DNA of 64,000 bases from Brotaphodocola faecis (GCF_040096075.1 NZ_JBBMFJ010000007.1:1-64000), one strand, 5' to 3'. Positions 40,460 to 50,169 are shown, counted from the first letter of the stretch. The notes: a model not told the origin generated them from the letters alone. Numbers and translations are program-made.

Positions 40460-43141
40460 TCAGTCCCGTCCGGGGCCGTTCGACACTCCCGAAGAAGGCC
40501 TGGTGCTGGTGCCGCCTGGTCCAAGACCGGGGACAACACCGGTTCTGCCAGATCCGGAACTGCCGGAGCCATCGCCGGCTTCATCCGGACCTAAGTAAGA
40601 CGGATCAACCGTCACACTGGTGTGACCGGAACAGTGCCTGGTGGGCATTGCGTATTTGGAATCGTCTGTTTCGCCTTCCTCATCTGCCGGGAGGGCAATG
40701 CGCACGCGGGAGGTCTTCGGGCAGTTGGCACCCGGAAGAAGTCCGGTGACGCTGCAGACGGTGGCAAGCACATGGGTGTTGCACATTTCGGTCGGAACGG
40801 TTCCCTTGGCGAAATATTCTGTGTAGACGGCGTCTCCGCGCGGATCATGGGAGCAGACACCAGGAATCGCGAGCTTGCCGGATTTGCGGCAGATCTCGGC
40901 GGTTTCCACGCTGTCCGGCACGGTGAAGCCCGGATCACTTAAGCCTTCGTGCACGCGGGTCATGATCTTGCGCCAGATATCTTTGTGGTAAGAGGTGCCG
41001 CCGTTCTGGGCGGTGAGCTTCTGGTTTTCATCGCAGCCGCCCCACACACCGGCGGTGTAGTAAGGTGTGTAGCCGATAAACCAGATATCGTTGTTGTTGC
41101 TGGTGGTACCACTCTTGCCGGCCGCGGACATGTTCGGCAGTGCCGCGCGGGTGCTGGTGGAGCTGACGCTGACACCGGAGCTTGCGAAGATGCGGTTGGC
41201 CTGCATGGAATCCTTCATGGCATCGGTCAGCAGGAATGCGGTGGAATCTTTGAGAACCCGGTGGGTCTCCGGCTCATTGTCAATGAGCAGCTTTCCATCG
41301 TGATCCAGGATCTTGGTAAAGAATACCGGCTTGGTGTAAAGACCTCCGTTTGCAATGGAAGCAAAGGCCGAGGTAAGCTCCAGGTTGGTTACGCCTTTGG
41401 TGATGCCGCCCAGGGCAGTTGCCGCGTTCATGTCGGTGTCGGTCAGAGTGGTGATGCCGAAGTTCTTGGCGTATTCCACGCCCAGTTGCGGGCTTACGGT
41501 TTCCATCATGGTGCGCACGGCAACGATGTTCATGGAGTAGATAATACCGTCGCGGATGCTGGAGTAGCCGAGATAACCCTGCTTATACCAGTTTTTAAAG
41601 GTTTTGGTTCCTACCGTGAATGGCGCGTCGTAATAAACGCTTCCCAGGGTAGCGCCGCAGGTATCCAGCGCCGGGGCAAAGGCGGTGATGACCTTGAAGG
41701 TGGAACCCGGCTGTCTGGTAGTATCAGTGGCACGGTTTAAGGTCAGGCTGGCCGTCTTGGTACCGCGGCCGCCGCTGATGGCTTTGACCTGTCCGGTTTT
41801 CTGGTCCATGATCACGAAAGAAACCTGAGGCTGCAGCACCTTGCTGGAACGTTCTCCGATGATGGTGTCATCTTCCTGCAGGATAGCCGCCTTATAGGCT
41901 TCAATATCGGCGTCCGCCTCGGCTTCGCTGTTGTAAAGGCCTTCCCAGCCTGCGTTTAAGGTGGACGCGTGCCAGGATTTTAAGTTCTTTTCCGAGAAAT
42001 GTTCGGTGGAGCCGTCCGCATGGGTTACGGAGAGACGGTATTCCAGGCTGTAGCGGGCAGCCGAGTAGTTGGACGGATCGTTGACTTCCTCATCTACAAT
42101 GGCCTGGATGGCCGGATCCTGGGTGGTGTAGATCTGAAGTCCGCCGCTGTAGAGCAGGTTGTGGGCCTGCGTCTCGGTGTAGCCCAGTTTTTCCATCAGC
42201 GTATCCTTTACCTGCTGGGTCAGCTCGTCGGTAAAATAGCTGTACGGAGTGGAGTTCTCTTTGGAGACATTGTCCACCATCTGGATGCGGGCGTATACGT
42301 CGTCTGCCAGGGCTTCCTCCTGCTGCGCTTTGGTAATGTACCCCTGCTCAAACATATACTGCAGGATGACCTTGCGCTTTTCCGCGTTGGCTTCCTGGCC
42401 GCTGATGGGGTTTAAGCGGGACGGATTCTGGGTGATTCCGGCAATGACCGCACACTCGGAGAGCGTCAGGTCAGAAATATCCTTATTAAAATACCGCCTT
42501 GCCGCTACCTTGACGCCCAGGGCATTGTTACCTAAGTTGATGGTGTTTAAGTAGTTGGTTAAAATCAGCTTGCGGTCCATGGATTTTGTGAGCTGTAAGG
42601 CCAGATACTGCTCCTGGAGCTTTCGCTCTAACTTGGCACCGAAGCTGGTCTCCATACCGCCATTGAACATGTTGTTCTTGATGAGCTGCTGGGTGATGGT
42701 ACTTCCGCCTCCGCGGTTCTCGCCGGTCAGCACACCGACCGCGGCACGGGAGATGGAGCGTAGGTCGATGCCGTTGTGGGTCCAGAAGCGGGAGTCCTCA
42801 ATGGCAACGAAAGCGTTGATCAGGTCCTGCGGGAGTTCATCGTAGGTAGCTTCTTCCCGGTTGGAGCCTGCGGTTACCAGAGTGTCGGTTAAGTTACCGG
42901 CGCTGTCATACACGGTGGTGGCATAGCCGATGGGGACGATGCTGTCCACATTCAGCTCCGGGGAATTGTCGATGATGCCCATGACAATACCGATGCCGAT
43001 ACTGGATATGACCAGAACGCTAAACAGACAGAGCACGCAGCAGGTCTTTATAAAGGTAAGAAAAATCCGGGAGCGGTATTTGCGGCTCCGGGAGTTTACG
43101 GCCTGCAGACGCTTTTCTGTCGCGTCTTTTCCATAATTCAT
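40460..43141 (-). CDS. Class A penicillin-binding protein (PBP1A-like)
   Basis: This 893-residue membrane-anchored peptidoglycan synthase has a cytoplasmic start, one helix (about 30-50), a glycosyltransferase domain (catalytic EDSRFWTHNGID and GGSTITQQLIKN) and a transpeptidase domain. The active-site motifs are QPGSTFKVITAF (SxxK serine), SMN in IIYSMNIVAV, and KSGTTSNNNDIWF. A tail of about 100 residues contains cysteines (CSHDP, CNTH, CSVTG, CPKT) and ends Gly/Ser/Pro-rich. The start at 43141 follows AAAGGAGG; the longer frame to 43186 is not needed. It is monocistronic. Confidence 0.94.
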   Translation of the reverse strand: MNYGKDATEKRLQAVNSRSRKYRSRIFLTFIKTCCVLCLFSVLVISSIGIGIVMGIIDNSPELNVDSIVPIGYATTVYDSAGNLTDTLVTAGSNREEATYDELPQDLINAFVAIEDSRFWTHNGIDLRSISRAAVGVLTGENRGGGSTITQQLIKNNMFNGGMETSFGAKLERKLQEQYLALQLTKSMDRKLILTNYLNTINLGNNALGVKVAARRYFNKDISDLTLSECAVIAGITQNPSRLNPISGQEANAEKRKVILQYMFEQGYITKAQQEEALADDVYARIQMVDNVSKENSTPYSYFTDELTQQVKDTLMEKLGYTETQAHNLLYSGGLQIYTTQDPAIQAIVDEEVNDPSNYSAARYSLEYRLSVTHADGSTEHFSEKNLKSWHASTLNAGWEGLYNSEAEADADIEAYKAAILQEDDTIIGERSSKVLQPQVSFVIMDQKTGQVKAISGGRGTKTASLTLNRATDTTRQPGSTFKVITAFAPALDTCGATLGSVYYDAPFTVGTKTFKNWYKQGYLGYSSIRDGIIYSMNIVAVRTMMETVSPQLGVEYAKNFGITTLTDTDMNAATALGGITKGVTNLELTSAFASIANGGLYTKPVFFTKILDHDGKLLIDNEPETHRVLKDSTAFLLTDAMKDSMQANRIFASSGVSVSSTSTRAALPNMSAAGKSGTTSNNNDIWFIGYTPYYTAGVWGGCDENQKLTAQNGGTSYHKDIWRKIMTRVHEGLSDPGFTVPDSVETAEICRKSGKLAIPGVCSHDPRGDAVYTEYFAKGTVPTEMCNTHVLATVCSVTGLLPGANCPKTSRVRIALPADEEGETDDSKYAMPTRHCSGHTSVTVDPSYLGPDEAGDGSGSSGSGRTGVVPGLGPGGTSTRPSSGVSNGPGRD

Positions 43142-43316
43142 GTAGGAATCCTCCTTTGTTGTCGGGATTTTTCTATAAAAATCCAATTATGATTATACCA
43201 AAACGGGCGTTACAATGCAACGTATGACGGTGGAACAGCATAACTCCTTGCAAGAAGCCGTATTTACTGGTAAGATAGGAGCGAAACAAGATTAATGATA
43301 TATAGGAAGTATACCC

Positions 43317-43967
43317 ATGATGGAACGATATAAAATCCTCTTCGAGGGCGGAGAGGGCGAACTGACCGAGAAAAAATCCCGCTTCATTGCCACCACAAGA
43401 CCGGTGGAGAGCGAGGAGGAGGCGGTGGTCTTCATTGATGAGATGAAAAAGAAATACTGGGATGCCAGACACAACTGCTCGGCTTATGTCATTGGCGAGC
43501 GCGGACAGGTGCAGCGCTGCAGTGATGACGGCGAGCCGGCCCAGACCGCGGGCCGCCCGATGTTAGATGTGCTTCTGGGCGCGGAAGTGAAGAATATCTG
43601 CGTGGTGGTGACCCGTTATTTTGGTGGAACGCTCCTTGGAACCGGCGGCCTGGTGCGGGCTTACTCCGGTGCGGTGCAGGAAGGGCTTAAAAACAGCGTG
43701 ATCGTGGAGAAATGCCCGGGCGTGGAATTAAAGATCCATACCGATTACAATGGCATCGGCAAGATTCAGTACATCACCGCCCAGATGGAGATTCCGGTTC
43801 TGGATACCCAGTACACGGACGCGGTGGATGTAGTCTGTATGGTGCCGCTGGAAAAAGAAGGATCCCTGGTGGCTCAGATCACCGAGAAAACCGGTGGAAA
43901 AGCGGTCATGACCCGGGAAAAAGAATGTTATTATGGCTTTGCGGATGGAGAACTGGTGCTGTTTTAA
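43317..43967 (+). CDS. YigZ/IMPACT-family protein
   Basis: This 216-residue protein has the UPF0029 N-terminal domain (KKSRFIATTRPVESEEEA, ARHNCSAYVIG, SDDGEPAQTAGRPMLDVL, VVVTRYFGGTLLGTGGLVRAYSGAV) and a C-terminal ferredoxin-like domain, like E. coli YigZ and eukaryotic IMPACT. The family binds nucleic acids or affects translation stress, but the bacterial function is unproven. It is followed by a short promoter-terminator unit in front of bipA. Confidence 0.92.
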   Translation: MMERYKILFEGGEGELTEKKSRFIATTRPVESEEEAVVFIDEMKKKYWDARHNCSAYVIGERGQVQRCSDDGEPAQTAGRPMLDVLLGAEVKNICVVVTRYFGGTLLGTGGLVRAYSGAVQEGLKNSVIVEKCPGVELKIHTDYNGIGKIQYITAQMEIPVLDTQYTDAVDVVCMVPLEKEGSLVAQITEKTGGKAVMTREKECYYGFADGELVLF

Positions 43968-44007
43968 ATTTTAAACAGAAAAAAGCCTGGGATTGCGGAA
44001 AAAAGTC

Positions 44008-44036
44008 TTGCAATCCGCTATGCGTGATGCTATATT
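44008..44036 (+). promoter_or_regulatory. Promoter between yigZ and bipA
   Basis: TTGCAA (44008-44013), a 17-nt spacer and TATATT (44031-44036). The start would be near 44043, only some 20 nt before a terminator. Confidence 0.7.
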
Positions 44037-44060
44037 AATAAATTGTGATGATAGACGTGA

Positions 44061-44094
44061 ACTAAGGACCTGGCAACAAGTCCTTAGTTTTTTT
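44061..44094 (+). terminator. Terminator or attenuator before bipA
   Basis: CTAAGGAC pairs with GTCCTTAG around CTGGCAACAA and is followed by TTTTTTT. It can end yigZ transcripts and also sits in the bipA leader. Confidence 0.88.
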
Positions 44095-44154
44095 AAAGCT
44101 TAAGAGAGTGCGCCGATGCGCATTTTCGCCTAAAGAAAGAGGAAGATTACGATT

Positions 44155-45984
44155 ATGAAAATGAAGAGAGAAGACATCCGTAACATCGCGATCATTGCCC
44201 ACGTTGACCACGGTAAAACCACCCTGGTAGACGAGCTGTTAAAGCAGAGCGGTGTATTCCGTGCCAATCAGGAAGTAGCAGAGCGTGTTATGGATTCCAA
44301 CGATATCGAGCGTGAGCGTGGAATTACCATTCTTTCCAAGAATACCGCAGTATTTTATAAAGATAAGAAGATCAACATCATCGACACCCCAGGACATGCG
44401 GATTTCGGTGGTGAGGTTGAGCGAGTTCTGAAGATGGTAAACGGCGTTATCCTGGTGGTAGACGCCTACGAGGGACCGATGCCGCAGACCAAGTTCGTTC
44501 TGCAGAAGGCCCTGGATCTGGACCTGTCCGTTATCGTCTGCATCAACAAGATTGATCGTCCGGAGGCAAGACCGGAAGCTGTTATCGATGAGGTATTAGA
44601 GCTGTTCATGGACCTGGACGCTTCTGACGAGCAGTTAGACTGCCCGTTCATTTTCGCGTCTGCCCGTGCAGGTTTCGCAAAGAAGGAGCTGAGCGATCCG
44701 GAAGTAGACATGAGCCCGCTGTTTGAGACTATCGTAGACTACATCCCGGCTCCGGAGGGAGACCCGGACGCAGATACCCAGATGCTCATCAGCACCATTG
44801 ACTACAACGATTTCGTTGGCCGTATCGGTGTCGGCAAGATCGACAACGGAAGCCTGAAGGTAAATCAGGACTGTGTTATCGTAAACCATCATGATCCGGA
44901 CAAGATGCGCAGAGTCAAGATCGGTAAGCTGTACCAGTTCGATGGCTTAAAGCGTGTTGAGGTTCAGGAAGCAACCATCGGTGATATCGTGGCTGTATCC
45001 GGTATTGCGGATCTGCACATCGGTGATACCATCTGCTCCCCGGAAAATCCGGAATCCATTCCGTTCCAGAAGATTTCCGAGCCGACCATTTCCATGAACT
45101 TCATGGTAAACGACAGCCCGCTGGCAGGCCAGGAAGGTAAGTTTGTGACCTCCCGTCATTTAAGAGAGCGTTTGTTCCGTGAGCTGAACACCGATGTCAG
45201 CCTGCGTGTAGAGGAGACTGAGTCTCCGGACTGCTTCAAGGTTTCCGGCCGTGGTGAGCTGCATCTGTCTGTCCTCATCGAGAACATGCGCCGTGAGGGC
45301 TTTGAGTTCGCAGTCAGCAAGGCTGAGGTACTGTATAAATATAACGAGCGCAACCAGAAGTTAGAGCCGATGGAGTTAGCTTATATTGACGTTCCGGAAG
45401 AGTTTACCGGCGCAGTCATCCAGAAGCTGACTTCCAGAAAGGGCGAGCTGCAGGGCATGAGCCCGGCAAATGGCGGCTATACCCGTCTGGAGTTCTCCAT
45501 TCCGGCCAGAGGCCTGATCGGCTACCGCGGTGAGTTCATGACCGATACCAAGGGTAACGGTATCATTAACACCATCTTCGATGGCTACGGCCCGTACAAG
45601 GGTGACTTAAGCTACCGTAAGACCGGTTCTCTGATCGCTTACGAGAGCGGCGAGACCATCACCTACGGTCTGTTCAACGCACAGGAGCGCGGTATCCTCT
45701 TTGTAGGACCGGGCGAGAAGGTTTATTCCGGTATGGTCATCGGCCAGAACCCGAAGACCGAGGATATTGAGGTCAATGTCTGCAAGACCAAGAAGCTGAC
45801 CAACACCCGTTCCTCCAGCGCCGATGAGGCATTAAAGCTGGTTCCGAAGAAGATCATGAGCCTGGAGCAGTGCCTGGAGTTCATCGATACCGACGAGCTT
45901 CTTGAGGTAACCCCGGAGAACCTGCGTATCCGCAAGAAGATCCTGGATCCGACCATGCGTAAGAGAGCTTCCTTCAAAAAATAA
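44155..45984 (+). CDS. bipA: Ribosome-associated GTPase BipA/TypA
   Basis: This 609-residue translational GTPase is related to EF-G and LepA and aids 50S assembly and growth under stress. G motifs are clear: IAHVDHGKTTLVD (G1, 15-27), RERGITI (G2), DTPGHADFGGEVERV (G3), NKIDRPEARPE (G4) and SARAGF (G5). The domain II beta barrel, domain III, domain V and the unique C-terminal domain (EVTPENLRIRKKILD) follow, and the length is full. AAAGAGGAAG precedes the start. Expression may be shaped by the leader terminator at 44061. Confidence 0.97.
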   Translation: MKMKREDIRNIAIIAHVDHGKTTLVDELLKQSGVFRANQEVAERVMDSNDIERERGITILSKNTAVFYKDKKINIIDTPGHADFGGEVERVLKMVNGVILVVDAYEGPMPQTKFVLQKALDLDLSVIVCINKIDRPEARPEAVIDEVLELFMDLDASDEQLDCPFIFASARAGFAKKELSDPEVDMSPLFETIVDYIPAPEGDPDADTQMLISTIDYNDFVGRIGVGKIDNGSLKVNQDCVIVNHHDPDKMRRVKIGKLYQFDGLKRVEVQEATIGDIVAVSGIADLHIGDTICSPENPESIPFQKISEPTISMNFMVNDSPLAGQEGKFVTSRHLRERLFRELNTDVSLRVEETESPDCFKVSGRGELHLSVLIENMRREGFEFAVSKAEVLYKYNERNQKLEPMELAYIDVPEEFTGAVIQKLTSRKGELQGMSPANGGYTRLEFSIPARGLIGYRGEFMTDTKGNGIINTIFDGYGPYKGDLSYRKTGSLIAYESGETITYGLFNAQERGILFVGPGEKVYSGMVIGQNPKTEDIEVNVCKTKKLTNTRSSSADEALKLVPKKIMSLEQCLEFIDTDELLEVTPENLRIRKKILDPTMRKRASFKK

Positions 45985-46031
45985 AATAGTTCCAAAACCT
46001 GGTGTGGAATTTTCTAGCTTTGACTACTTTT

Positions 46032-46083
46032 CGCCACACAGCTCCTTTTCGTTTCTGAGAGGGCGGCTGTGTGGCGTTTTTTT
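46032..46083 (+). terminator. Terminator of bipA
   Basis: CGCCACACAGC pairs with GCTGTGTGGCG over a 20-nt loop and ends in TTTTTTT. Confidence 0.9.
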
Positions 46084-46122
46084 GGTTTCATTGGACAAAC
46101 TCATTTACGAAAGGAGACGAAC

Positions 46123-47466
46123 ATGACAGATACATTCATGAAAGAAAAACCGGTGTTCCCACTTTTGGTATCCATGGCACTGCCGATGGTGGTGTCCATG
46201 CTGGTGAACTCCCTTTACAACATCATCGACAGCTTTTACGTGGCGAAAATCAGTGAAGATGCCATGACGGCGCTTTCTCTGGTATATCCGGTCCAGAATT
46301 TTATCAACGCGGCAGCCATTGGTTTTGGCGTGGGTATCAACGCGCTGGTGTCCCTTTATCTGGGGGCGGGGGAAAAGGAAAAGGCCGGAAATGCGGCCGG
46401 ACAGGGGCTGTTATGCTGCCTGGTGCACGGCGTGGTGCTGGCAGTGATTTCCCTCTTATTTATGCCGCATTTTTTAGCCATGTTTACGGACGATGAACAG
46501 GTAAAAGCGCTGGCTATGCGCTATGTATGGATTACATTTTCGTTTGCGCCGGTCATTATGGCAGAACTGTTTTTTGAGAAGATTTTCCAGGCAGTGGGCC
46601 GTATGAAGGTGGCCATGGTGAGCCTTTTGTGCGGCGCTGTCACCAACATTGTTTTAGATCCGGTCATGATCTTTGGAATAGGAGGTTTCTTGGAATTGGG
46701 AATTTCCGGCGCGGCCATTGCCACCTGTGTTGGACAGATGGTTTCCCTGGCGGTTTATCTGGTGATGTATGTGGGAAAACCGTTCCCGGTTAAATTTTCC
46801 GGGCGGGATCTGCGGCCAAATCCGCCGATCCTTAAGCGGCTTTACGGAATCGGCGTTCCGGCCATCTTAAACCTGGCGCTGCCATCCCTTTTGATCTCTG
46901 CGTTAAACGGGATTCTGGCGGCATCCTCTGCCAGTTACGTGCTGGTGCTTGGTATTTATTACAAGCTCCAGACCTTCCTTTACCTTCCGGCCAGCGGCAT
47001 TGTGCAGGGCCTGCGCCCGCTCATTGGTTACAATTATGGCGCAAAGGAAATGAAGCGCGTATGGCGGCTATTTGAGCTGACTCTGGTGATGAGCGCCGCC
47101 ATCATGGCGGTGGGAACCCTGGGCTGCATGTTTTTCTCCCGGGGACTCATGCAGCTGTTTACCACAAATCCGGAGACCGTGGAGGCCGGGGCGCAGGCCC
47201 TCCGGCTGATCAGCATGGGATTCCTGATCTCCTCCGTGTCGGTAACGGCCAGCGGCGCCTTTGAGGGACTTGGAATGGGCATGTCCTCCCTCATCATTTC
47301 CCTGTGCCGCTATCTGGTTGTGATCCTCCCGGCGGCCTGGATTTTAAACCATTTTCTGGGTCCGGTGGGGGTATGGCACGGATTCTGGATCAGTGAGTGG
47401 ATCTCTGCTGTCGTTTCCGGCTGTCTGGTGGCGCGATTTGCCGCCATTTGTCGAGCGAAACACTGA
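46123..47466 (+). CDS. MATE-family multidrug efflux protein
   Basis: This 447-residue membrane protein has 12 predicted helices in two homologous halves. MALPMVVSMLVNSLYNIIDSFYVAKISEDAMTALSLVYPVQ (about 18-58) and GIGVPAILNLALPSLLISALNGIL (about 246-269) are the matched N-terminal parts of each lobe. MATE proteins export cationic drugs or dyes with sodium or proton exchange. The ATG at 46123 follows AAGGAGACG; the longer frame starts within the bipA terminator. No regulator is adjacent. Confidence 0.92.
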   Translation: MTDTFMKEKPVFPLLVSMALPMVVSMLVNSLYNIIDSFYVAKISEDAMTALSLVYPVQNFINAAAIGFGVGINALVSLYLGAGEKEKAGNAAGQGLLCCLVHGVVLAVISLLFMPHFLAMFTDDEQVKALAMRYVWITFSFAPVIMAELFFEKIFQAVGRMKVAMVSLLCGAVTNIVLDPVMIFGIGGFLELGISGAAIATCVGQMVSLAVYLVMYVGKPFPVKFSGRDLRPNPPILKRLYGIGVPAILNLALPSLLISALNGILAASSASYVLVLGIYYKLQTFLYLPASGIVQGLRPLIGYNYGAKEMKRVWRLFELTLVMSAAIMAVGTLGCMFFSRGLMQLFTTNPETVEAGAQALRLISMGFLISSVSVTASGAFEGLGMGMSSLIISLCRYLVVILPAAWILNHFLGPVGVWHGFWISEWISAVVSGCLVARFAAICRAKH

Positions 47467-47550
47467 ATAAATTTTCTCATTTTCCCATACATATGATAAT
47501 AGCTGAGAGCAAGCTAAAAGAAATGAAATGGGAAGAGGAGAGAAAATACT

Positions 47551-48195
47551 ATGTCAGAAAAAGTGATTGAAAACAATAAGGTGAGTGTGATCGGGGAGAT
47601 CATTTCCGGATTTACCTTCAGTCATGAGGTGTTCGGAGAGGGCTTCTATCTGGTAAATGTGGCGGTGAGCCGCCTGAGCGAACAGGCTGACATTATCCCG
47701 CTCATGATTTCTGAGCGCCTTCTGGACGTAAAGGAAGATTACATTGGCTGCACGGTGGAGGCCATTGGCCAGTTCCGTTCCTATAACCGGCATGAGGGTA
47801 TCAAAAACCGCCTGGTGCTGTCGGTATTTGTCCGGGAGATTCATTTTATGGAAAAGTTCACGGATTATACCAAAACGAACCAGATTTTCCTGGACGGCTA
47901 TATCTGCAAGGCACCGGTCTACCGGAAAACGCCGCTGGGCCGTGAGATCGCGGATCTTCTCCTGGCAGTGAACCGTCCGTATGGCAAGTCTGACTACATT
48001 CCCTGCATTGCCTGGGGCAGAAACGCAAGGTTTGCATCCGGCTTTGAGGTGGGAACCCGGGTGAGAGTCTGGGGGCGTGTCCAGAGCCGGGAATACACCA
48101 AAAAGCTCAGTGAGACGGAGTGCGAAAAGCGCGTGGCCTATGAGGTTTCCATCAGCAAATTGGAGTGTGGAGAGCCGGAGGATGACGCTGTATAA
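47551..48195 (+). CDS. Tandem OB-fold single-strand-binding-like protein
   Basis: This 214-residue protein contains two SSB-type OB folds in series: VSVIGEIISGFTFSHEVFGEGFYLVNVAVSRLSEQADIIPLMI (about 11-53) and a second at IFLDGYICKAPVYRKTPLGREIADLLLAVNRPYGKSDYIPCIAWGR (about 110-155). A classic SSB has only one fold and a flexible tail ending in DDDIPF, which is absent; the end EDDAV is short and acidic. It may bind single-stranded nucleic acid as a monomer or dimer. It is separated from the next gene by 145 nt in which I see nothing. Confidence 0.82.
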   Translation: MSEKVIENNKVSVIGEIISGFTFSHEVFGEGFYLVNVAVSRLSEQADIIPLMISERLLDVKEDYIGCTVEAIGQFRSYNRHEGIKNRLVLSVFVREIHFMEKFTDYTKTNQIFLDGYICKAPVYRKTPLGREIADLLLAVNRPYGKSDYIPCIAWGRNARFASGFEVGTRVRVWGRVQSREYTKKLSETECEKRVAYEVSISKLECGEPEDDAV

Positions 48196-48340
48196 ACGGA
48201 TTTACGGTACACGGACTTGCAAATGGCAGGGGAATGTGATAGGATAATGACGCTTGTATCAACGAGATGAATGATTTCGACGGAGCGTCTGCTTAGACAG
48301 AAGGCTCCCAAATGCTAAGAAAAACAGAGGTGCAAAAGCG

Positions 48341-48826
48341 ATGAGTACAGGAAGACTAGAGGCCATCTGCGGCAAAGACAGCTCAGGAAAGACAGCGATG
48401 GCCCTTGGCAGAGCGCTCCAGGCGCTCACAGAGCAGAAAACCGTGATCGTGATCCAGTTTTTAAAAGGCAGTGAAAAAACAGGAAATCTGGAAGTATTAA
48501 AGCGCATGGAGCCGGAACTCAAAGTATTCCGGTTTGAAAAGTCAGACCGTTATTTTGCGGAGCTGAGCGATGCGGAAAAGAAAGATGAAGAAATCAATAT
48601 CCGCAATGGACTGAACTATGCAAAAAAGGTGCTGACCACGGAAGAGTGCGATCTTCTGGTGCTTGACGAGGCCCTTGGCCTGGTGGATCAGAACATCGTG
48701 ACGGAAGAGGAATTGGAGGGTCTGCTGAAATGCCGCGACCAGGTCCAGGTCATTGTGACCGGCAAGGTACTGCCGGAAGGCATCCGCCGCATCGCAGACA
48801 AAGTGGAAGAAGTGGATTGCAGATAA
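48341..48826 (+). CDS. CobO/BtuR-like P-loop protein
   Basis: This 161-residue protein resembles corrinoid adenosyltransferases of the CobO/BtuR type. A P-loop GKDSSGKT (11-18), QFLKGSEKTGN (about 39-49) and a Walker B LLVLDEALGLVDQNIV (about 104-119) are in the expected order. The P-loop differs from the usual GNGKGKTT and the C-terminal conserved GRxAP segment is not obvious. No other cobalamin genes are near. Adenosylcobalamin synthesis is therefore likely but not certain. Its stop codon overlaps the -35 box of the dapA leader. Confidence 0.72.
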   Translation: MSTGRLEAICGKDSSGKTAMALGRALQALTEQKTVIVIQFLKGSEKTGNLEVLKRMEPELKVFRFEKSDRYFAELSDAEKKDEEINIRNGLNYAKKVLTTEECDLLVLDEALGLVDQNIVTEEELEGLLKCRDQVQVIVTGKVLPEGIRRIADKVEEVDCR

Positions 48827-48827
48827 C

Positions 48828-48856
48828 TTGACAATTAAATAGGTTAATGCTACTAT
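48828..48856 (+). promoter_or_regulatory. Promoter of the lysine riboswitch-dapA transcript
   Basis: TTGACA (48828-48833), a 17-nt spacer and TACTAT (48851-48856). Confidence 0.85.
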
Positions 48857-48870
48857 TATACACAAACAGG

Positions 48871-49100
48871 CAAGTAGAGGTTGCGCGAAGCATGAGTAGA
48901 GGATCTGATGCACCAGAAGCAGAAGAGGGTTTCTTGAAAGGGCGGGCGCCGAAGATACAGGGCGGTCTGGACGTCATTTATCTGGGGACAGGGTGAAGAA
49001 TCCTGTAACTGTCATCCAACCGGATGGAGAGCTACTTAAAGCAGAAAGCAAAGAACGACTTTAAGGAGGCTGACCGGAATTTGTCAGTCTCCTTATTTTG
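48871..49100 (+). promoter_or_regulatory. Lysine riboswitch (L-box) with terminator
   Basis: The aptamer runs from AAGTAGAGGTTGCG to GGAGAGCTACTT, and its P1 stem AGTAG/CTACT closes the fold. Conserved pieces are AGTAGAGGAT, GAAAGGGCGGGCGCCGAAG, CTGGGGACAGGGTGAAG and CTGT in their usual order. A terminator AAGGAGGCTGAC/GTCAGTCTCCTT with ATTTTGT (49063-49100) follows. Lysine binding should favour the terminator and switch off dapA, the first lysine-pathway step. Confidence 0.95.
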
Positions 49101-49195
49101 TCTGTAAAAGCACTTATGCGCATGCTCTGAATAATATCCGAACGATTGTGCCGGTTTTAAGACTACACAGGAAGAATATGAAGGAGGAAAATCAC

Positions 49196-50080
49196 ATGGC
49201 TATTTTTGAAGGCGCTGGTGTTGCGCTGGTAACCCCGTTTACAGAATCTGGAGAGGTAAATTACGAGAAACTTGAGGCACTGTTAGAGGAGCAGATCGCA
49301 GGGGGCACCGACGCGATCATCGCATGCGGCACCACAGGTGAGTCCGCTACCATGAGCCACGAGGAGCATCTGGATGTGATCCGTTTCACCTGCAAGGTAG
49401 TAAACAAGCGGATTCCGGTCATTGCAGGTACCGGTTCCAACTGCACAAGAGAGGCAATCCATCTTTCCAAAGAGGCTGAGAAGGCTGGTGCAGACGGACT
49501 GCTGCTGGTAACTCCTTACTACAACAAGGCAACCCAGAATGGCCTGATTGCTCACTACACCGCAATTGCGGAGTCTGTAAGCATCCCGTGCCTGTTATAT
49601 CATGTTCCGACTCGTACCGGCCTGACCATGAAGCCGGAAACCATCGTAAAGCTCTGCCGCGAGGTTCCGAACATCGTCGGCGTGAAGGAAGCAAGCGGTA
49701 ACTTCTCCGCCATCGCTGAGATCATGCATCTGGCAAACGGATGCGTAGACCTGTACTCCGGCAACGATGACCAGATCGTTCCGCTGCTGGCTATGGGCGG
49801 CAAGGGCGTGATTTCCGTTCTGTCCAATGTAGCTCCGAGACAGACCCACGAGATCTGCGAGAACTTCTTCAAGGGCGATATTGAAAAGAGCCGTCAGATG
49901 CAGTTAGATGCTCTTCCGTTGATCAATGCCCTGTTCTGCGAGGTAAATCCGATTCCGGTGAAGGCTGCGCTGAACCTGATGGGTAAGGAAGCAGGCCCGT
50001 TAAGACTGCCGCTGACCGAGATGGAGCCGCAGAACCAGGAGCGCCTGAAAAAGGCAATGCAGGAGTACGGAATTCTGTAA
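49196..50080 (+). CDS. dapA: 4-hydroxy-tetrahydrodipicolinate synthase
   Basis: This 294-residue TIM-barrel aldolase condenses pyruvate with aspartate semialdehyde in the lysine and dipicolinate route. Lys in IVGVKEASGN (about 161) forms the Schiff base; CGTTGESATM and LLYHVPTRTG (with the proton-relay Tyr and Thr) are conserved. The ATG at 49196 follows AAGGAGG; the longer frame would read from within the leader. dapB lies 89 nt downstream. Dipicolinate made from its product is also the cargo of the SpoVA proteins encoded in this window. Confidence 0.97.
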   Translation: MAIFEGAGVALVTPFTESGEVNYEKLEALLEEQIAGGTDAIIACGTTGESATMSHEEHLDVIRFTCKVVNKRIPVIAGTGSNCTREAIHLSKEAEKAGADGLLLVTPYYNKATQNGLIAHYTAIAESVSIPCLLYHVPTRTGLTMKPETIVKLCREVPNIVGVKEASGNFSAIAEIMHLANGCVDLYSGNDDQIVPLLAMGGKGVISVLSNVAPRQTHEICENFFKGDIEKSRQMQLDALPLINALFCEVNPIPVKAALNLMGKEAGPLRLPLTEMEPQNQERLKKAMQEYGIL

Positions 50081-50169
50081 AAGAAAAGAAGCTGCGAAAC
50101 AGCAGGGCTGATCGCAGCAACAGAAACTGCAGAAAATGGAATGAGACTTGCACAGGAGGACTTCTGAAT

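Noticed and set aside
40949..41740. 263-codon plus-strand frame
   Set aside because: Antisense to the PBP1A transpeptidase domain; no start signals and low-complexity Gly/Val composition.
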